A DNA stretch of 64,000 nt from Bathymodiolus brooksi. Taxonomy: Eukaryota; Mollusca; Bivalvia; Mytilida; Modiolidae. The stretch covers positions 106,045,505 through 106,109,504 of the forward strand of contig OY804575.1 of NCBI GenBank assembly GCA_963680875.1, in the 5' to 3' direction. Shown piece by piece: positions 22,616 to 33,195 of the stretch (position 1 is the stretch's first letter; each line of letters starts with the position of its first letter). The notes beneath the pieces were generated by a model, which ran no database searches, had not been told where the DNA came from, and was given only the letters and a program-made list of their open reading frames with translations. Made by a program: the position numbers and the translations under genes.

Positions 22616-23827
22616 ATGTCTTTAGCAGGTTTGCCAGAATGGGTATCAGAATTGATATCTAAGGGAGAGTCTGTATCAGCCTGTTTAAGTTTATAAAAAG
22701 AGATGCAGGCGACAGAGAGAGAAGAAAGAGCATCATAGAGAGAAATGAGAAAGACAGAGATTGAGCAGACTTACAAGTTAAAGGCAGCAGAGATGGAAAG
22801 AGATGTTCGACTGAAAGAGTTAGAGTTCAAAGAGAAAGAGTTGTCACAAGGAGCGAATCAGGTACATAGTTCAGATAAACTTAAGTCTAAATTGCCTAAG
22901 TTTAAGGAGGGAGATGATCCTGATGTATATTTGAAGTCTTTTGAAAGACTGTTAGTACTATACAAAGTTCACAAACGCGAATGGGCGTTGCGCTTAATCC
23001 CTTTGCTAACGGGTAAAGCACTGGAAGTTTTCTCCAGACTTAGTGAAGAAGATAGTGTAGAATATGAGAAGGTTAAAACGGCTATACTAGTACGGTATGA
23101 GCTAACATCAGAGGCGTATAGAGAGAAATTTAGGAATGCTTTTCAGCTGCGTGATGAGTCATTTCGAGAATATACGGTTAGAGTAGAAGGTTTTTCCAGA
23201 CATTTGTGTGAAAGGGAAGATATTGGCGTAAGCTTTGAGAAACTGTTTGATCTTATGATGAGAGAGAAGCTGTTGAGTGGGTGCGACAAAGATCCTAAAC
23301 TTTGGGTTCAAGAACATAGACCTAGAAATCTGAATGCACTTGTTGAATTAGCGGAATCCTTTCAAGGTGCGAGGAAACATGTACAGGTGGGCAGTAGCAT
23401 TAAATCGCAGTCGGGAAATAGTTTTCCAAAACGTCAACAGAATAATAACCGCAGCCAGGATAGTCAGTATAAAAAGGAGGTCCGTACATGTTTCAAATGT
23501 AATCGTCAAGGCCACATAGCGTCATACTGTCCAACATCTCAGAATGTAAAATTCAAACCGGGTAAGTTAGGTCTCTGTATAGAAAAACCTCAGAATCAGG
23601 TAAGTGATGAGAAATCAGAAGGTGTAAAACGCTATGTATCTGGCGTTACAGTCCGTTTACCAGGAGTGTCGGGGACAGATCACACAGAAAAGAAAGTGTC
23701 TGGTATTGAAATAGTAGATGGCAAGGTAAATGAACAATCGGTTAGTGTTCTCAGAGATAAAGGAAGTTCAACTGTTTTCGTACACGGAAAATATGTTGAA
23801 CCAGCAAAGTGTACAGGTGAGGTATGA
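22616..23827 (+). pseudogene. Gag of the Gmr1-like element, two in-frame stops
   Basis: The reading frame starts at ATG 22616 (MSLAGLPEWVSELISKG) and stays in frame with the long open part from 22745, broken by TAA at 22694 and TAG at 22736. Order: a Lys/Glu-rich coiled coil (about residues 40-75), a capsid region with LPKFKEGDDPDVYLKSFERL, a helical C-terminal capsid segment similar to the SCAN domain (FREYTVRVEGF ... REKLLSGC ... LNALVELAESF), and one zinc knuckle CFKCNRQGHIASYC (CX2CX4HX4C). SCAN domains of vertebrate zinc-finger proteins are thought to derive from Gmr1-like gag, which fits. Gag would form the particle and bind RNA. Confidence 0.85.
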
Positions 23828-24187
23828 ATGATTGTTTTGGCAGCTGGTACTGTTAGAGAATGTCAAGAAGCATGAATTGATATTGTAGCACCTTATATTA
23901 CAGGTACCGTATTAGCTTTAGTTTTAGAATCTCCATTTGCAGATCTCATAGTAGGAAATTTGGTAAACACTTCGATACCAAAACCAGTAGAGAATCAGAT
24001 AGCAATCCAGAATTCTAATGAATTAACTTTTTCAAATTATTTAGGTGAAAAGTCTACAGAGCTGACAGAATGTCCATGCAGTGCTGTTCAAACTAGAAAA
24101 CAGGGAGCAAAAGAATTAAAAGAAGTAGAAAAAGAACAAGCCAGTGGAAGGTATACACCAATGATACACCAGTCAGTGAAACAGTAG
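23690..24187 (+). pseudogene. Retroviral-type aspartic protease region, broken
   Basis: In the same frame as gag, VSVLRDKGSSTVFV stands where the active site (D-T/S-G) belongs, so the triad is DKG. It is followed by a TGA at 23825, a second TGA at 23873, and the C-terminal protease motif FADLIVGN near 23936-23959. The frame then runs through a hydrophilic linker to TAG at 24185. A frameshift near 24155-24165 leads into the integrase frame. The enzyme would normally cleave the Gag-Pol polyprotein. Confidence 0.75.
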
Positions 24188-24189
24188 AA

Positions 24190-25480
24190 ATTAGAAATCC
24201 TGAAAATACTTTTTCATTTTGTAGTAGACAAGAGCTGATTGAGACACAAACAAGTGATTCGAGCTTGGATAAAGTGAGATCTTTAGTTTTAAATGAACCT
24301 AGTGGTGATTTTTCGTCTTGTTTTGTTTTTAGAACTAATATTTTGTACAGACTGTTTAAAACAAATTTAGGTGAAGTAATAAGCCAAATTGTTGTTCCAA
24401 ATAGCATGAGAAAAACAGTTTTATCTTTAGGTCATGACGTTTTATTAGCAGGACATTTAGGCACAAAGAAAACAAAGGAAAGGATAATGCGGCATTTCTT
24501 TTGGCCAGGTATTTTTACAGATATTTCAGAGTATTGTAGGAGTTGCCAAGAATGTCAAAAAGGTATGCAGAAAGGTACAATAACAAGAGCCCCTCTGATA
24601 AGTATTCCTCCAATTGAAGAGTCATTTCAAAGAATAGCAATTGATTTTGTTGGTCCTTTACAATTGACTAATAACAGGAATATATATATTTTAGCTTGCA
24701 TTGATTATGCCACTATATATTCTGAAGCTATACCATTACAGAATCAAGAGGCTGAGACAGTAGCAGATGCTCTTATTAGTATGTTTTCCAGAGTAGGTGT
24801 TCCAAAAGAACTACTGACCGATCAAGATAGTAACTTCATGTCAGACCTCATTAAACAGGTATGTAAGTTACTTAAGATAAACAAACTTTGCACTACACCT
24901 TACCATCCAGAGGCAAACGGTCTAGTTGAGAACTTCAATGGAGTATTGAAGAAAATGCTCAAGAGTTATGCACAAAAAGAACCATCAAACTGGGACAAAT
25001 TTATTCCGTACATCTTATTCGCTTACAGAGAAGTTCCAAACGAGACAACAGGTTTTTCTCCGTTTGAATTGCTATACGGCAGGCATGCTAGGGGACCACT
25101 CGCAATACTCAAAGACGAATGGGAAGAACCAAGTGAGAGTGATAATTCTGTACTTAGTTATATTTTAGATACTCGAAACAAACTGAAGTCAATGGCAGAT
25201 TTAGCAACCATAAATGAGAGAAAAGCAAAGACAAAGCAGAAAAGTTATTACGACAAGAAATCAAGATCAAGGGAATTAGAGGTAGGTCAAAAAGTTTTAG
25301 TTTTGCTTCCAACACATATATCAAAATTACTTGCAAGTTGGAAAGGTCCGTACACCATCATTGACAAAGTTAGTCCGATTGATTACAAGATCAAAATCAA
25401 TGGAAAAACAGAAAAAATATTTCACGTAAGCATGTTGAAATTATGGTACGAACGTACAGATGATATAGAAAACAGTAGAA
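24190..25480 (+). pseudogene. Integrase of the Gmr1-like element (domains complete)
   Basis: The open frame (to 25911) starts with an integrase. The H2C2 zinc finger is at HDVLLAGH ... CRSCQEC. The DDE core has AIDFVGP (first Asp), LLTDQDSNF (second Asp) and GLVENFNGVLKK (Glu). A GPY/F module follows (LASWKGPYTI ... HVSMLKLW). All catalytic and zinc residues are present, so this domain alone is undamaged, although its start is cut off from gag-PR by a frameshift. No chromodomain is seen. It leads straight into the RT without a stop, which proves the INT-RT order. Confidence 0.9.
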
Positions 25481-25599
25481 ACGAAGTACTCACTTGGTTG
25501 GATGTTATATCAGGATTAAGTACTCCAGATGAGGATTGCGATTCTGATTTGAATGTTAGTTTAACACCGAACATTGAAAGTAAAGAAAGCATCAATGAC

Positions 25600-26982
25600 G
25601 TCACAGTTTGCGATGAGCTAACAGTTGTGCAAAAGCAGCAGTTGCATGATTTGTTATCTGACTATAGTGACATATATTGCGATGTTCCGCAAGTGACAAA
25701 CGTTATCAAGCATGTTGTCAATACAAGAACGAATGACCCGATTTACAAAAGACCTTATCCATTACCATATGCTATGAGAAATCAAGTCAAAGAGGAGGTC
25801 GATAAGATGCTCAAGGCAGGTATTGTCGAAAGTAATCTTAGTCCGGAAGAAAGACAACACGATCCGTTTCTGCGTCGATTTCAGAGCACTAAACAGCGAG
25901 ACAATATTTGATCCTAGACCAATGCCACGCATGGATGAAGTTCTACATAGAGTCAGCAATGCGAAATACGTAAGCAAAATCGACATGACCAAAGGTTATT
26001 GGCAGGTACCCCTCGTCGAGGACGCGAAACGTAAGAGTGCCCTTGTTACACCATTTGGACAATATCAATTTTCAGTTATGCCTTTTGGGGTGGTTAATGC
26101 AGGAGCGACTTTCGTCCGTCTCATGAATAAAGTAATAAAGGGTCAAGAGGAATACGCAGACTCATTTTTTGACGATGTTGAAATATTCAGTGATAATTGG
26201 CTATTTCATTTAGAACATTTAAAACTTGTTTTTCAGGAACTTAGAGACGCAAAACTGACGCAAGACCGGGTAAATGTTCCTTTGGTTTCTCGGAATTAGA
26301 GTTTTTGGGTCACATTGCAGGAAGAGGTGTAATTAAACTCGTACAAGACAAAGTTGCATCAATCAAACACTTTCCGATTCCTAAGACAAAGAAAAATGTT
26401 CGATCATTTCTGGGACTTATTGGTTTTTACCGGAAATTTATTCCGAATTTTGCCGACATCGCTGTACCTTTCACTGATCAAACAAAGACAAATGTTCCAA
26501 ACAAAGTGCAATGGTTAGATATTCATCAAGAGTCATTTGATAAGTTAAAAGGTGAAATTTGTAAAGACTCTGTATTAAAAAACCCTGATTTCAATACAAA
26601 ATTTATTTTACAGACTGATGCATCTCAGATTGGAATGGGTGCGGTGTTACAGCAGGAATTTGAAGATGGGAGACATCCTGTGATGTTCATAAGTAAAAAG
26701 TTTAGTGGGGCGGAATGTAATTATGCAGTCATTGAAAAGGAGTGTTTTGCCATTGTGTGGGCAGTCAAAATGTTAAGGCTTTACTTGGAAGGTAAAGAGT
26801 TTACTGTAAATTCAGATCATGCACCCTTGCAGTGGTTGTATATGATGAAAACGAGTAACCACCGGTTACTTAGGTGGAGTTTAATTCTTCAAGAGTTCAA
26901 ATTTTCTATTTCTCTTATTGCAGGAAAAGCGAATATTGTTGCAGATGCACTGTCCAGATGTGACGAGGGCGTAGACCCCTGA
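25600..26982 (+). pseudogene. Reverse transcriptase and RNase H of the Gmr1-like element
   Basis: The RT begins in the integrase frame with RPYPLPYAMRNQVKEEVDKM and GIVES, loses the next few residues and shifts frame near 25825 into VILVRKKDNTIRFCVDFRALN. Then come KIDMTKGYWQVPL, SALVTPFGQYQF and the catalytic box SFFDDVEIFSD (FxDD, both Asp kept). A second shift near 26265 leads to FLGHIAGRGV and the tether. RNase H has its four acidic residues: LQTDASQIGMG (Asp), EKECFAIVWA (Glu), VNSDHAPL (Asp) and ADALSRC (Asp). The frame ends TGA at 26980. Two frameshifts make it a pseudogene. Confidence 0.9.
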
Positions 26983-27140
26983 GTGGCGTAGTGTCGATTT
27001 GTAGATTTATAATTTATTGTATTGTTTTATGTGATTTCAGATGCATTTGCTGTTGTTGTTTTTTTTTGTAGATACACCAGCTGGAGTTTGTTAATTTGGG
27101 TTGGACTAAAACGATATTTAGTCTTCTGGTGAGGGACGTA

Positions 27141-28423
27141 TGTAACAAACTGTCTTTTCATTTTTTATCATTTAATTACGTTTATTTTAGCCAGTCTGAT
27201 AACATACGATACGTTGGAAAAATCAATACAGGTAGGTATTTAAATCCAGCTATCGGGAGCTAATTACAGGTAATTAGTTCCTGCCAAGCAAAATCACGTA
27301 ACTGGTCAGTTGAGGTAGGACACACGAGGTATACCAGATATACCGCACTGAACACTGGACGAGGATAGACCTTAGATGTCTAACATGGAATAAATGGTTG
27401 GTGACAGTTCATAATTGTCAAATACAGAAAATGGAATTTTCACAGGATACGTTTTATTTCCACTCAGGTAAGTCATTTTATTTATTTTCGTTCAGTCGTA
27501 TTTACCAGTCGAACACATCGCAGGTTTATAAAAAAGAACTGAAGTTCTGTTGATAGAAAAGGTAAAATATTGATTATTTTCGTATACTTTCAGGGGTTGG
27601 TTGTCATGTTGAATTTGGGTTCGAGAAATGTTTGGATAAATGGTAGATGTTGCGTGCTGGTATAATATTTAATGAAGTTATTGAGTACCGGAAGTTATAG
27701 TCCGTACTTTGAGAACCGGAAGTTAGTCCGTGGCTGTACACCAGAAGTTATTCCGTAGTTGTTAACCGGAAGTAAGTCCGTGATTGGAAACCGGATATTG
27801 TGAGCCGGGTGTTGTAAACCGGAAGTTATTCCGTAGTTGGAAACCAGATATTATCAACCGGAAGTTACTCCACAGTTGGAAACCAGATATAGTGAACCGG
27901 AAGTTGAAAACCGAATTCGTAAACCAGAAGTTATAGTCCGTGGTTGTGAACGGATGTTATGGAAGTTGAATACCGGAAGTCAACAGTTGAGTATGGGAAG
28001 TGAGAGTTCTTAATTTTAATTTTTGTTGAATCAGAACTTAACTTGAAGTGTATAACATTGCAAGCATATCGTTATTTATTTTATTTTCTGCTCAACTACC
28101 AAGAACATTAAATTTAATACTTGAAAATAATTTGGTTTCATTTGAATATTTTTCTTTTTGACAGTGAATTGAACTGAAGGTATGCAAATTTGAAATTTAT
28201 TGTTGATTGTTCTTATTATTTTTGTGTGAATTTTATTTCATTTTGCGCATGTTTTGTATTTTTGTTTGTATTAATTTTGTTTATTTTGTGTGTCAAGAAT
28301 TATGATTATTTTATGCTCATTTTTTTTCACTTAGTATTTTTCTAGTAAAATATTTAATTTTACTAATGTTTTGTTTTATTATGTATTGGCCAACCGACAA
28401 TTCCGATATCCTACGTCTTTACA
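27141..28423 (+). repeat. 3' LTR, 1283 bp
   Basis: It starts TGTAACAAAC after a short purine-rich tract (ggtgaggga) and ends TTTACA, giving the TG...CA ends of an LTR. It matches the truncated 5' LTR from 27269 on. The ETS-like array is at 27683-27985. Substitutions against the 5' LTR are about 5 percent in the first 200 shared bases and fewer elsewhere, counted by eye only. Confidence 0.9.
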
Positions 28424-29225
28424 GAAACTATATCTTATGTCCATGGTTATATTGCAGGAAATCTGTGCTTGCAAATACATGTACAATCAATTTCTAAGTT
28501 TGTCATAAATTATTGCTTTGATTTTTTTAAGATGAGTATGCACAGCCTTTTTCAGTAGAAAAGGTGATGATTATCAAAGATACATTGCATTTATGGAGGA
28601 ATTGATACACATATCACTAAGAAAAAATATAGATACAGGTATTCATGTAATGCAATAAAAAAAATCAAAATCAAAACTAATCTAAAAACTCAACAATTGA
28701 TAATGCTATTTGAGGTAACTTTTAAAAGACAGTAAACTGGTACCATGAATGATGGTTAGTATGCCTAAATGAATATAACAATAAAATATATATCATGTGA
28801 AAAGAGGTAGGTCATCATTTAAAAACCCAATTCAATGGACATAATATCAAGCTCGTCTTCATGACTTCAGAGAAATATAAATGCATTGCACTAAACAGAA
28901 TTGTTGCAAGGATGGTACGCAAAGCCTATTCGATCATAGATCACAAACAAGGTAACAACTTTTTTAATATCATTTTCCCAAGATTAATTAGATATTTTTC
29001 CTTTGTTGTTTTGCATGTTGTCTTGAATAATTAAAATAAAACTTAGTTTAAATCTAAATTGGTATTGTGACATAAGCAAAAATATTTGATTTAAAAAAAT
29101 TCCTAAGATACATGTATAATATGTAATCACACTTTTTTAGCACAAAATTGGAAAAATAGGATCGAACAACTATCCAAATCCATATATACTCAAGAAGATA
29201 ACAATTAGCAATTATAAACCAAGGC
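28424..29225. other. Stretch with no gene seen
   Basis: AT-rich sequence right of the 3' LTR. No exon, RNA gene or recognised repeat. Confidence 0.5.
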
Positions 29226-29390
29226 GGTTCACTGGTTTCCATCGTCTTGTAGATCGTTTTAAGACTTTCTCCTCATTCTGTTGTCTCTGATTTTGTTGTA
29301 GTCGTTCCTGATTTTGTCCCTGATTTTGTTGTATTCATCCCTGATTTGGTTGCCCCTGAATTTGTTGTCCCTGATTGTGCTTACTACAAC
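29225..29390 (-). pseudogene. Gln/Asn-rich repeat coding remnant
   Basis: Read on the minus strand, a five-residue N-Q-G-Q-Q type repeat (codons aatcagggacaa and variants) runs for about 35 residues with one in-frame TGA near 29340, followed by a basic end (KRSTRRWKP) and TAA. On the plus strand it shows as repeated cctgattttgttgt. It lies downstream of, and in the same orientation as, the two compact genes at 29.8-30.7 kb. It may be a low-complexity tail of a lost gene or a simple repeat. Confidence 0.4.
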
Positions 29391-29838
29391 CTATGCCTTT
29401 TTTAAATATTTGCTAGTTGGCTTTTGAAGACTATAATTGTCTTGACTATGAAGCCATTTTCTAATGGTGTGCAGTCCTATATCGTTTATACCTCTGGACT
29501 TAATGATTTCATAAAATTGATGGGCCTATATAAGCACCCGTGTTAGATAGATCATATTATAGCTTTTCCAAATATTTATATATTTCTTTTCTTCTTCTTG
29601 GAGATAACATGATTTCTACAGGTTTCACTTTTAGTGGTCTCAACTAAACTGAGAGAAATGTGGATGGTATGGCAACTTTAGAGTAAAATAAAGAAAACAT
29701 GATATGATGATTTATTACTAATACAAAAGACTTACATTTGTGAAAAATATATACCATTCTAATTTAGCAGTTACTGTTTATTATTGACAACAAATATGAG
29801 TTCGTTCTGGTTTCAACAGTTTTCATCATCACCTTTTT

Positions 29839-30252
29839 TTATTGATAAACACGGTGATCTAATTGGATTGTTCTCTTCGCCATATCATAAAACTCATCCT
29901 TCTTTGGCAGATGCATTTCGCGCCACTCACTGTTTTGTAACAATCTCTCGAACGTGTCTTTCAGTTTTTGTGATATGTCAATCAACTTGGTTTCATTTTT
30001 CCACAAATTTAATACCTCCTGACAGTCAATATCTTCCATGGCATCATCAACAAAAATGTTTAATCGTTCACTTTCTGCCAACATGAGACATGGATGATTT
30101 CTTTGACTCGGTTGATCAATTCTACATCCATAACAGTGTTTTCGCGTCAAGTCCTCTACTGCTTCTCTCAATTTACGTGCATAGGTGAACATGTATATTC
30201 CCACCATCATTCTAATATCATTATCTTCTTGGTCAGCTTGTATGGATTCCAT
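29839..30252 (-). CDS. Compact intronless gene, CYGC/H-x-C protein of unknown function
   Basis: A 137-residue frame begins with ATG at 30252 and ends at 29839. It is mostly helical and charged. A possible zinc site, C40-x2-C43-x9-H53-x-C55, lies in KHCYGCRIDQPSQRNHPCLM. I have an impression of similar CYGC...PSQ..H.CLM proteins in cnidarians and bivalves, but cannot name the family. A TATA box (TATAAAA, 30291-30297) stands about 40 bases upstream of the ATG. The stop codon is part of CAATAAAAAAA, so the AATAAA poly(A) signal overlaps the end of the gene. This compactness, with no intron and a BIR gene just upstream in the same direction, looks like DNA-virus or virus-derived mobile DNA. The frame is unbroken. 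Confidence 0.6.
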   Translation of the reverse strand: MESIQADQEDNDIRMMVGIYMFTYARKLREAVEDLTRKHCYGCRIDQPSQRNHPCLMLAESERLNIFVDDAMEDIDCQEVLNLWKNETKLIDISQKLKDTFERLLQNSEWREMHLPKKDEFYDMAKRTIQLDHRVYQ

Positions 30253-30290
30253 ATTGAAAAGAATTGTGAAGAATGTTGTTTTCAGTCTGT

Positions 30291-30297
30291 TTTTATA
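30291..30297 (-). promoter_or_regulatory. TATA box of the CYGC gene
   Basis: TATAAAA on the minus strand, 39-45 bases upstream of the ATG, within the 76-base gap between the BIR stop and this ATG. The spacing predicts a 5' UTR of only about 10-15 bases. Confidence 0.5.
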
Positions 30298-30328
30298 TTA
30301 TACACATCACGTGGTAAACATCATGTGA

Positions 30329-30658
30329 CTAACGACATCGAAATATGTCGAAGTTAGGTATTGTATTGGATATCATTTTGACGAACAAACAATTGGGTTG
30401 CCATTTCAAATGTTCAATTTCAATACGATCACTTACATCCCATTGTTTTAATATTACGTCACAGTAAAAACATGTCAGTATGTCACCACGTCCGATATAG
30501 AAGAATCCGTTCTGAGCCAGATCCCTAGATTTCTGTTTCATTTGACGAGGCCAATGTGCGACAGTTTGTTCACGGACCACATAATACATTGTTGATGGAT
30601 GTGTGGGATTAAAGGTGAATGGGTTTCCGAAAATAGTATCGACTTCCATATCAACCAT
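30329..30658 (-). CDS. Single-BIR, IAP-like protein
   Basis: The 109-residue frame contains one BIR domain: residues 32-95 read TVAHWPRQMKQKSRDLAQNG, then FFYIGRGDILTCFYC, a QWD turn and EHLKWQPNC. The zinc ligands C63, C66, H83 and C90 have the exact BIR spacing CX2CX16HX6C. There is no RING, CARD or second BIR, unlike typical IAPs. BIR proteins bind caspases or IAP-binding motifs and restrain apoptosis; that role is inferred from the fold only. The gene has no intron and is followed after 76 bases by a second small gene on the same strand. The sequence is closer in style to invertebrate viral or transposon-borne BIRs than to large host IAPs, but this needs a phylogeny. Confidence 0.75.
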   Translation of the reverse strand: MVDMEVDTIFGNPFTFNPTHPSTMYYVVREQTVAHWPRQMKQKSRDLAQNGFFYIGRGDILTCFYCDVILKQWDVSDRIEIEHLKWQPNCLFVKMISNTIPNFDIFRCR

Positions 30659-30860
30659 AGGGTTTCACGATCACGACTTAAATACCGGGAGTGAACCCAA
30701 AGTGTTGGATTTATTTGGAATAAACTAAATATTAAAGAATTATGGTGTGGTTTTTCACACCGAGCAACAATTAGGCTACCTACTTCCAACCATAAAACAT
30801 TTGATCCCACTTAATTAAGGTGGGTCATCCACTGTTTGTTAGATAGCCGATGGATATTTT

Positions 30861-31030
30861 CCAACAGACTATAGTACACCTGTCTCGGCCATCTGCTACT
30901 CTTAATGTCACCTGCTTCCCGCCATATTATACCCTTGTTACCTTACCAACAGACTATAGTACACCTGTCTCAGCCATCTGTTCCCCTTATAGCCACCTGC
31001 TTCCTGCCATATTATACCCTTGGACCAACT
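30861..31030 (+). repeat. Two tandem 85-bp units
   Basis: Each unit starts ccaacagactatagtacacc and ends atattatacccttg; the first begins at 30861 and the second at 30946. They differ at about one base in eight. They sit between the BIR gene promoter region and the Tc1 fragment. Confidence 0.8.
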
Positions 31031-31314
31031 CTAAGCTTGGTGGACCCAGGACCCAACTGCTGGAAATGGTACTTAGTAACTACTCTTGGCCGGCATTATC
31101 ACCGGATTCATCACGAATTGGACATTTATGGGATGAATTCGGTAGACGTGTTCGTCACCATCACAATCCACCGGAAGCACTACAAGAGTTGCGTGACGCA
31201 CTTGTGCAAGAGTGGAGCAATATCCCACAAACCTTTATCCAACGATTGATTGGTTCTATGCGTCGGAGATGCCAAGCTGTCGTAGCTACAAGAGGTGGTC
31301 ACACACGTTATTGA
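31031..31314 (+). pseudogene. Tc1-type transposase, C-terminal fragment
   Basis: The last 80 residues of a Tc1/mariner transposase are present: WPALSPDSSRIGHLWDEFG, EALQELRDALVQEWSNIPQ, FIQRLIGSMRRRC and the end ATRGGHTRY followed by TGA. In Tc1 enzymes the third catalytic residue is the Glu of NPIEHLWD; here it reads SRIGHLWD, so it is lost. The N-terminal HTH and first two Asp are missing, replaced by the tandem repeat, so this is a dead 5'-truncated copy. The 3' terminal repeat was not identified. Confidence 0.85.
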
Positions 31315-31319
31315 ACTCC

Positions 31320-32680
31320 ACAAACCAGCATGACAATTTCTGTCTATCCATGATTTGTTCTGATAATGATGTTGAGAAATGTTGTTGATATTGCCTTATT
31401 TGTTATGCTCCTATGAATCTAAATAATAGGATTTTTGTCGATTTGTTTTTCTCTCTGTAAAACATATTGAGCATCAAACCCTTGTATCGTTTCTTTTGTT
31501 GACTAGTATATATATAACTGAATTATTGTCTATATTATACAATTATGTTCTTTCAATCATTTATATTTCTTGTAAAATGATTTATGTTTTGATAAAAGAT
31601 TGTATGATATTGAGAGTGTAAGTGATTGTAGCTTAATGGCAAGAAAACGCAATTTCAACTGCATCATGGTGCATTTCTTCTGGATGAGCTCATTATGACT
31701 TCTAGCTTGTAGTAGATCAGCAAATTTAGTTGGATATGTTATAGTCCTATCCCACTGAAAGAACAGTCTACAAGTAAAGATGTCGTACTATGTACAGAAA
31801 ACATCCCAATAACTATAATTATAAAATTATTGAAATACAGGGTTCTTTCCCATTTAGCTGCAAGAAAACATAAAAAAAATAATAATACTAGAATAAAATT
31901 ATATAGACAAAAATGTCTATGCGCAGCGTTTATGGCCATAGCAAAGAGTAACGCTCAACTGTAGACTAGAGGGCGTTTCAAACTCTTTTTATGATATGGG
32001 TTGTGTAACACTAACCCTACTATTTCTTTACTGTAGGGATAACAGTCAATAGAGAAATTCCCTAGCCATAATATTTTTCAATTTCAGGGTGTTGTTGTTT
32101 ATAGTGATTTCTACATTTCCACGATAGGTACCAAGTAAAATCTGGTATCAATTGATAAAGTAGAATCTACCGATTGTTATGGTACAACAAATATCCTAAT
32201 TATATTAAATATATTTGTTTGGTATTTAATTCTTTCAAAATATCTCCAAAATGACGTCATTTTGGACCGCCGACGTTGTCGTGATCTTCATGTTACTTTG
32301 AAAAGTTACAAAACGGGGATGAGTGGCCAGATAGTAGTGACAACCAAGGACAGGTTAAATTAAAGAGGAGATCCCGTAGATTACGATAATATTAGTTTCA
32401 AAATAAAATATTCAATGATTCAGTATGACAAATGGAAATAAAAATTGTCTTTAAGTTTTTCTATGTTCTTCCTCGATTTTTTTCCTCCAAACCTCGTCTA
32501 CTTTAGATTTCAAAATATGAAGATATGCTCCAAACAATTTTTTTCTGTTTTGTCGTCTGCCACACAACCCGTAAACCAGTTAACAAATCGTGGGATAGAA
32601 AAAAAATGATGCACATTGATTTTGAGGACGTTCACGACGTTACCGGTTGGAGTACAGAAGATGTCGACCACCTGGTGCTG
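31320..32680. other. Stretch with no gene seen
   Basis: No exon found. A short word cactgaaagaacagtctac near 31751 resembles part of SINE family 1 (cactgaaagaacagtccatg at 46010), so a SINE tail may be present. The rest is unannotated. Confidence 0.4.
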
Positions 32681-32681
32681 C

Positions 32682-32682
<1 letters not shown>

Positions 32683-32752
<70 letters not shown>
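32683..32752 (+). repeat. (GA)n microsatellite, about 35 units
   Basis: An uninterrupted gagaga tract. It creates long artefactual open frames of Arg-Glu or Ser-Leu on the two strands. A C-rich tract follows at 32930-32958. Confidence 0.95.
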
Positions 32753-32755
<3 letters not shown>

Positions 32756-33195
32756 CGTCACTGTAATGTAAATTTTCCATATAAGGTTTATTTGATATTG
32801 AAAAAAAAATAATTATCGAAATAAAGTAAATCCCAAAATATTCAGGAGATAATTTAGTTGAAATGTAGGTTAAAAACATTGTAGGTGAGAAGTAGTTACT
32901 CCTGAAAGTGTTAAATATATTTACCCCTACCCTCCCCCCCCCCCCCACCCCCACGCCTTAAAAAGATATCTCTTAAGCTTATCGCAATTACCGTACACTT
33001 CCCACTTTGAATATTAAAAAATTAAATACATTGACTTTTAATATTTAATTAGATAGGAAAATCATTGGCAAACTATGGGGTAAATGGACAGTAAAAAACA
33101 AATAAAAATGTTTGCCATACAGTCGTTCGCGATTGAACAGTTTGTCTCATAGATCATCCATTCCAGACTCTTGATATATCTTTTTGTTCGGCTTC

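Larger units (their letters stand above)
21371..28423 (+). mobile_element. Ty3/gypsy LTR retrotransposon with order gag-PR-INT-RT-RNaseH (Gmr1-like)
   Basis: The element has two long LTRs, a primer-binding site, a gag with zinc knuckle, a protease and a pol in which the integrase precedes the reverse transcriptase. In ordinary Ty3/gypsy elements the integrase comes last; integrase-first order with a gypsy-type RT is the hallmark of the Gmr1-like group. The LTRs differ by a few percent, so the insertion is not new. The internal region has in-frame stops in gag and protease and frameshifts before INT, inside RT and before RNase H, so it cannot make its proteins. The first 128 bases of the 5' LTR are missing and no target-site duplication can be checked. 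Confidence 0.9.

Noticed and set aside
29784..30357. Plus-strand open frames opposite the BIR and CYGC genes
   Set aside because: They are antisense shadows; the minus-strand frames carry the BIR zinc residues and promoter signals.
32525..32954. Long open frames on both strands across the GA microsatellite (Arg-Glu and Ser-Leu repeats)
   Set aside because: They exist only because the dinucleotide repeat has no stops; the flanks show no domain or splice signals.
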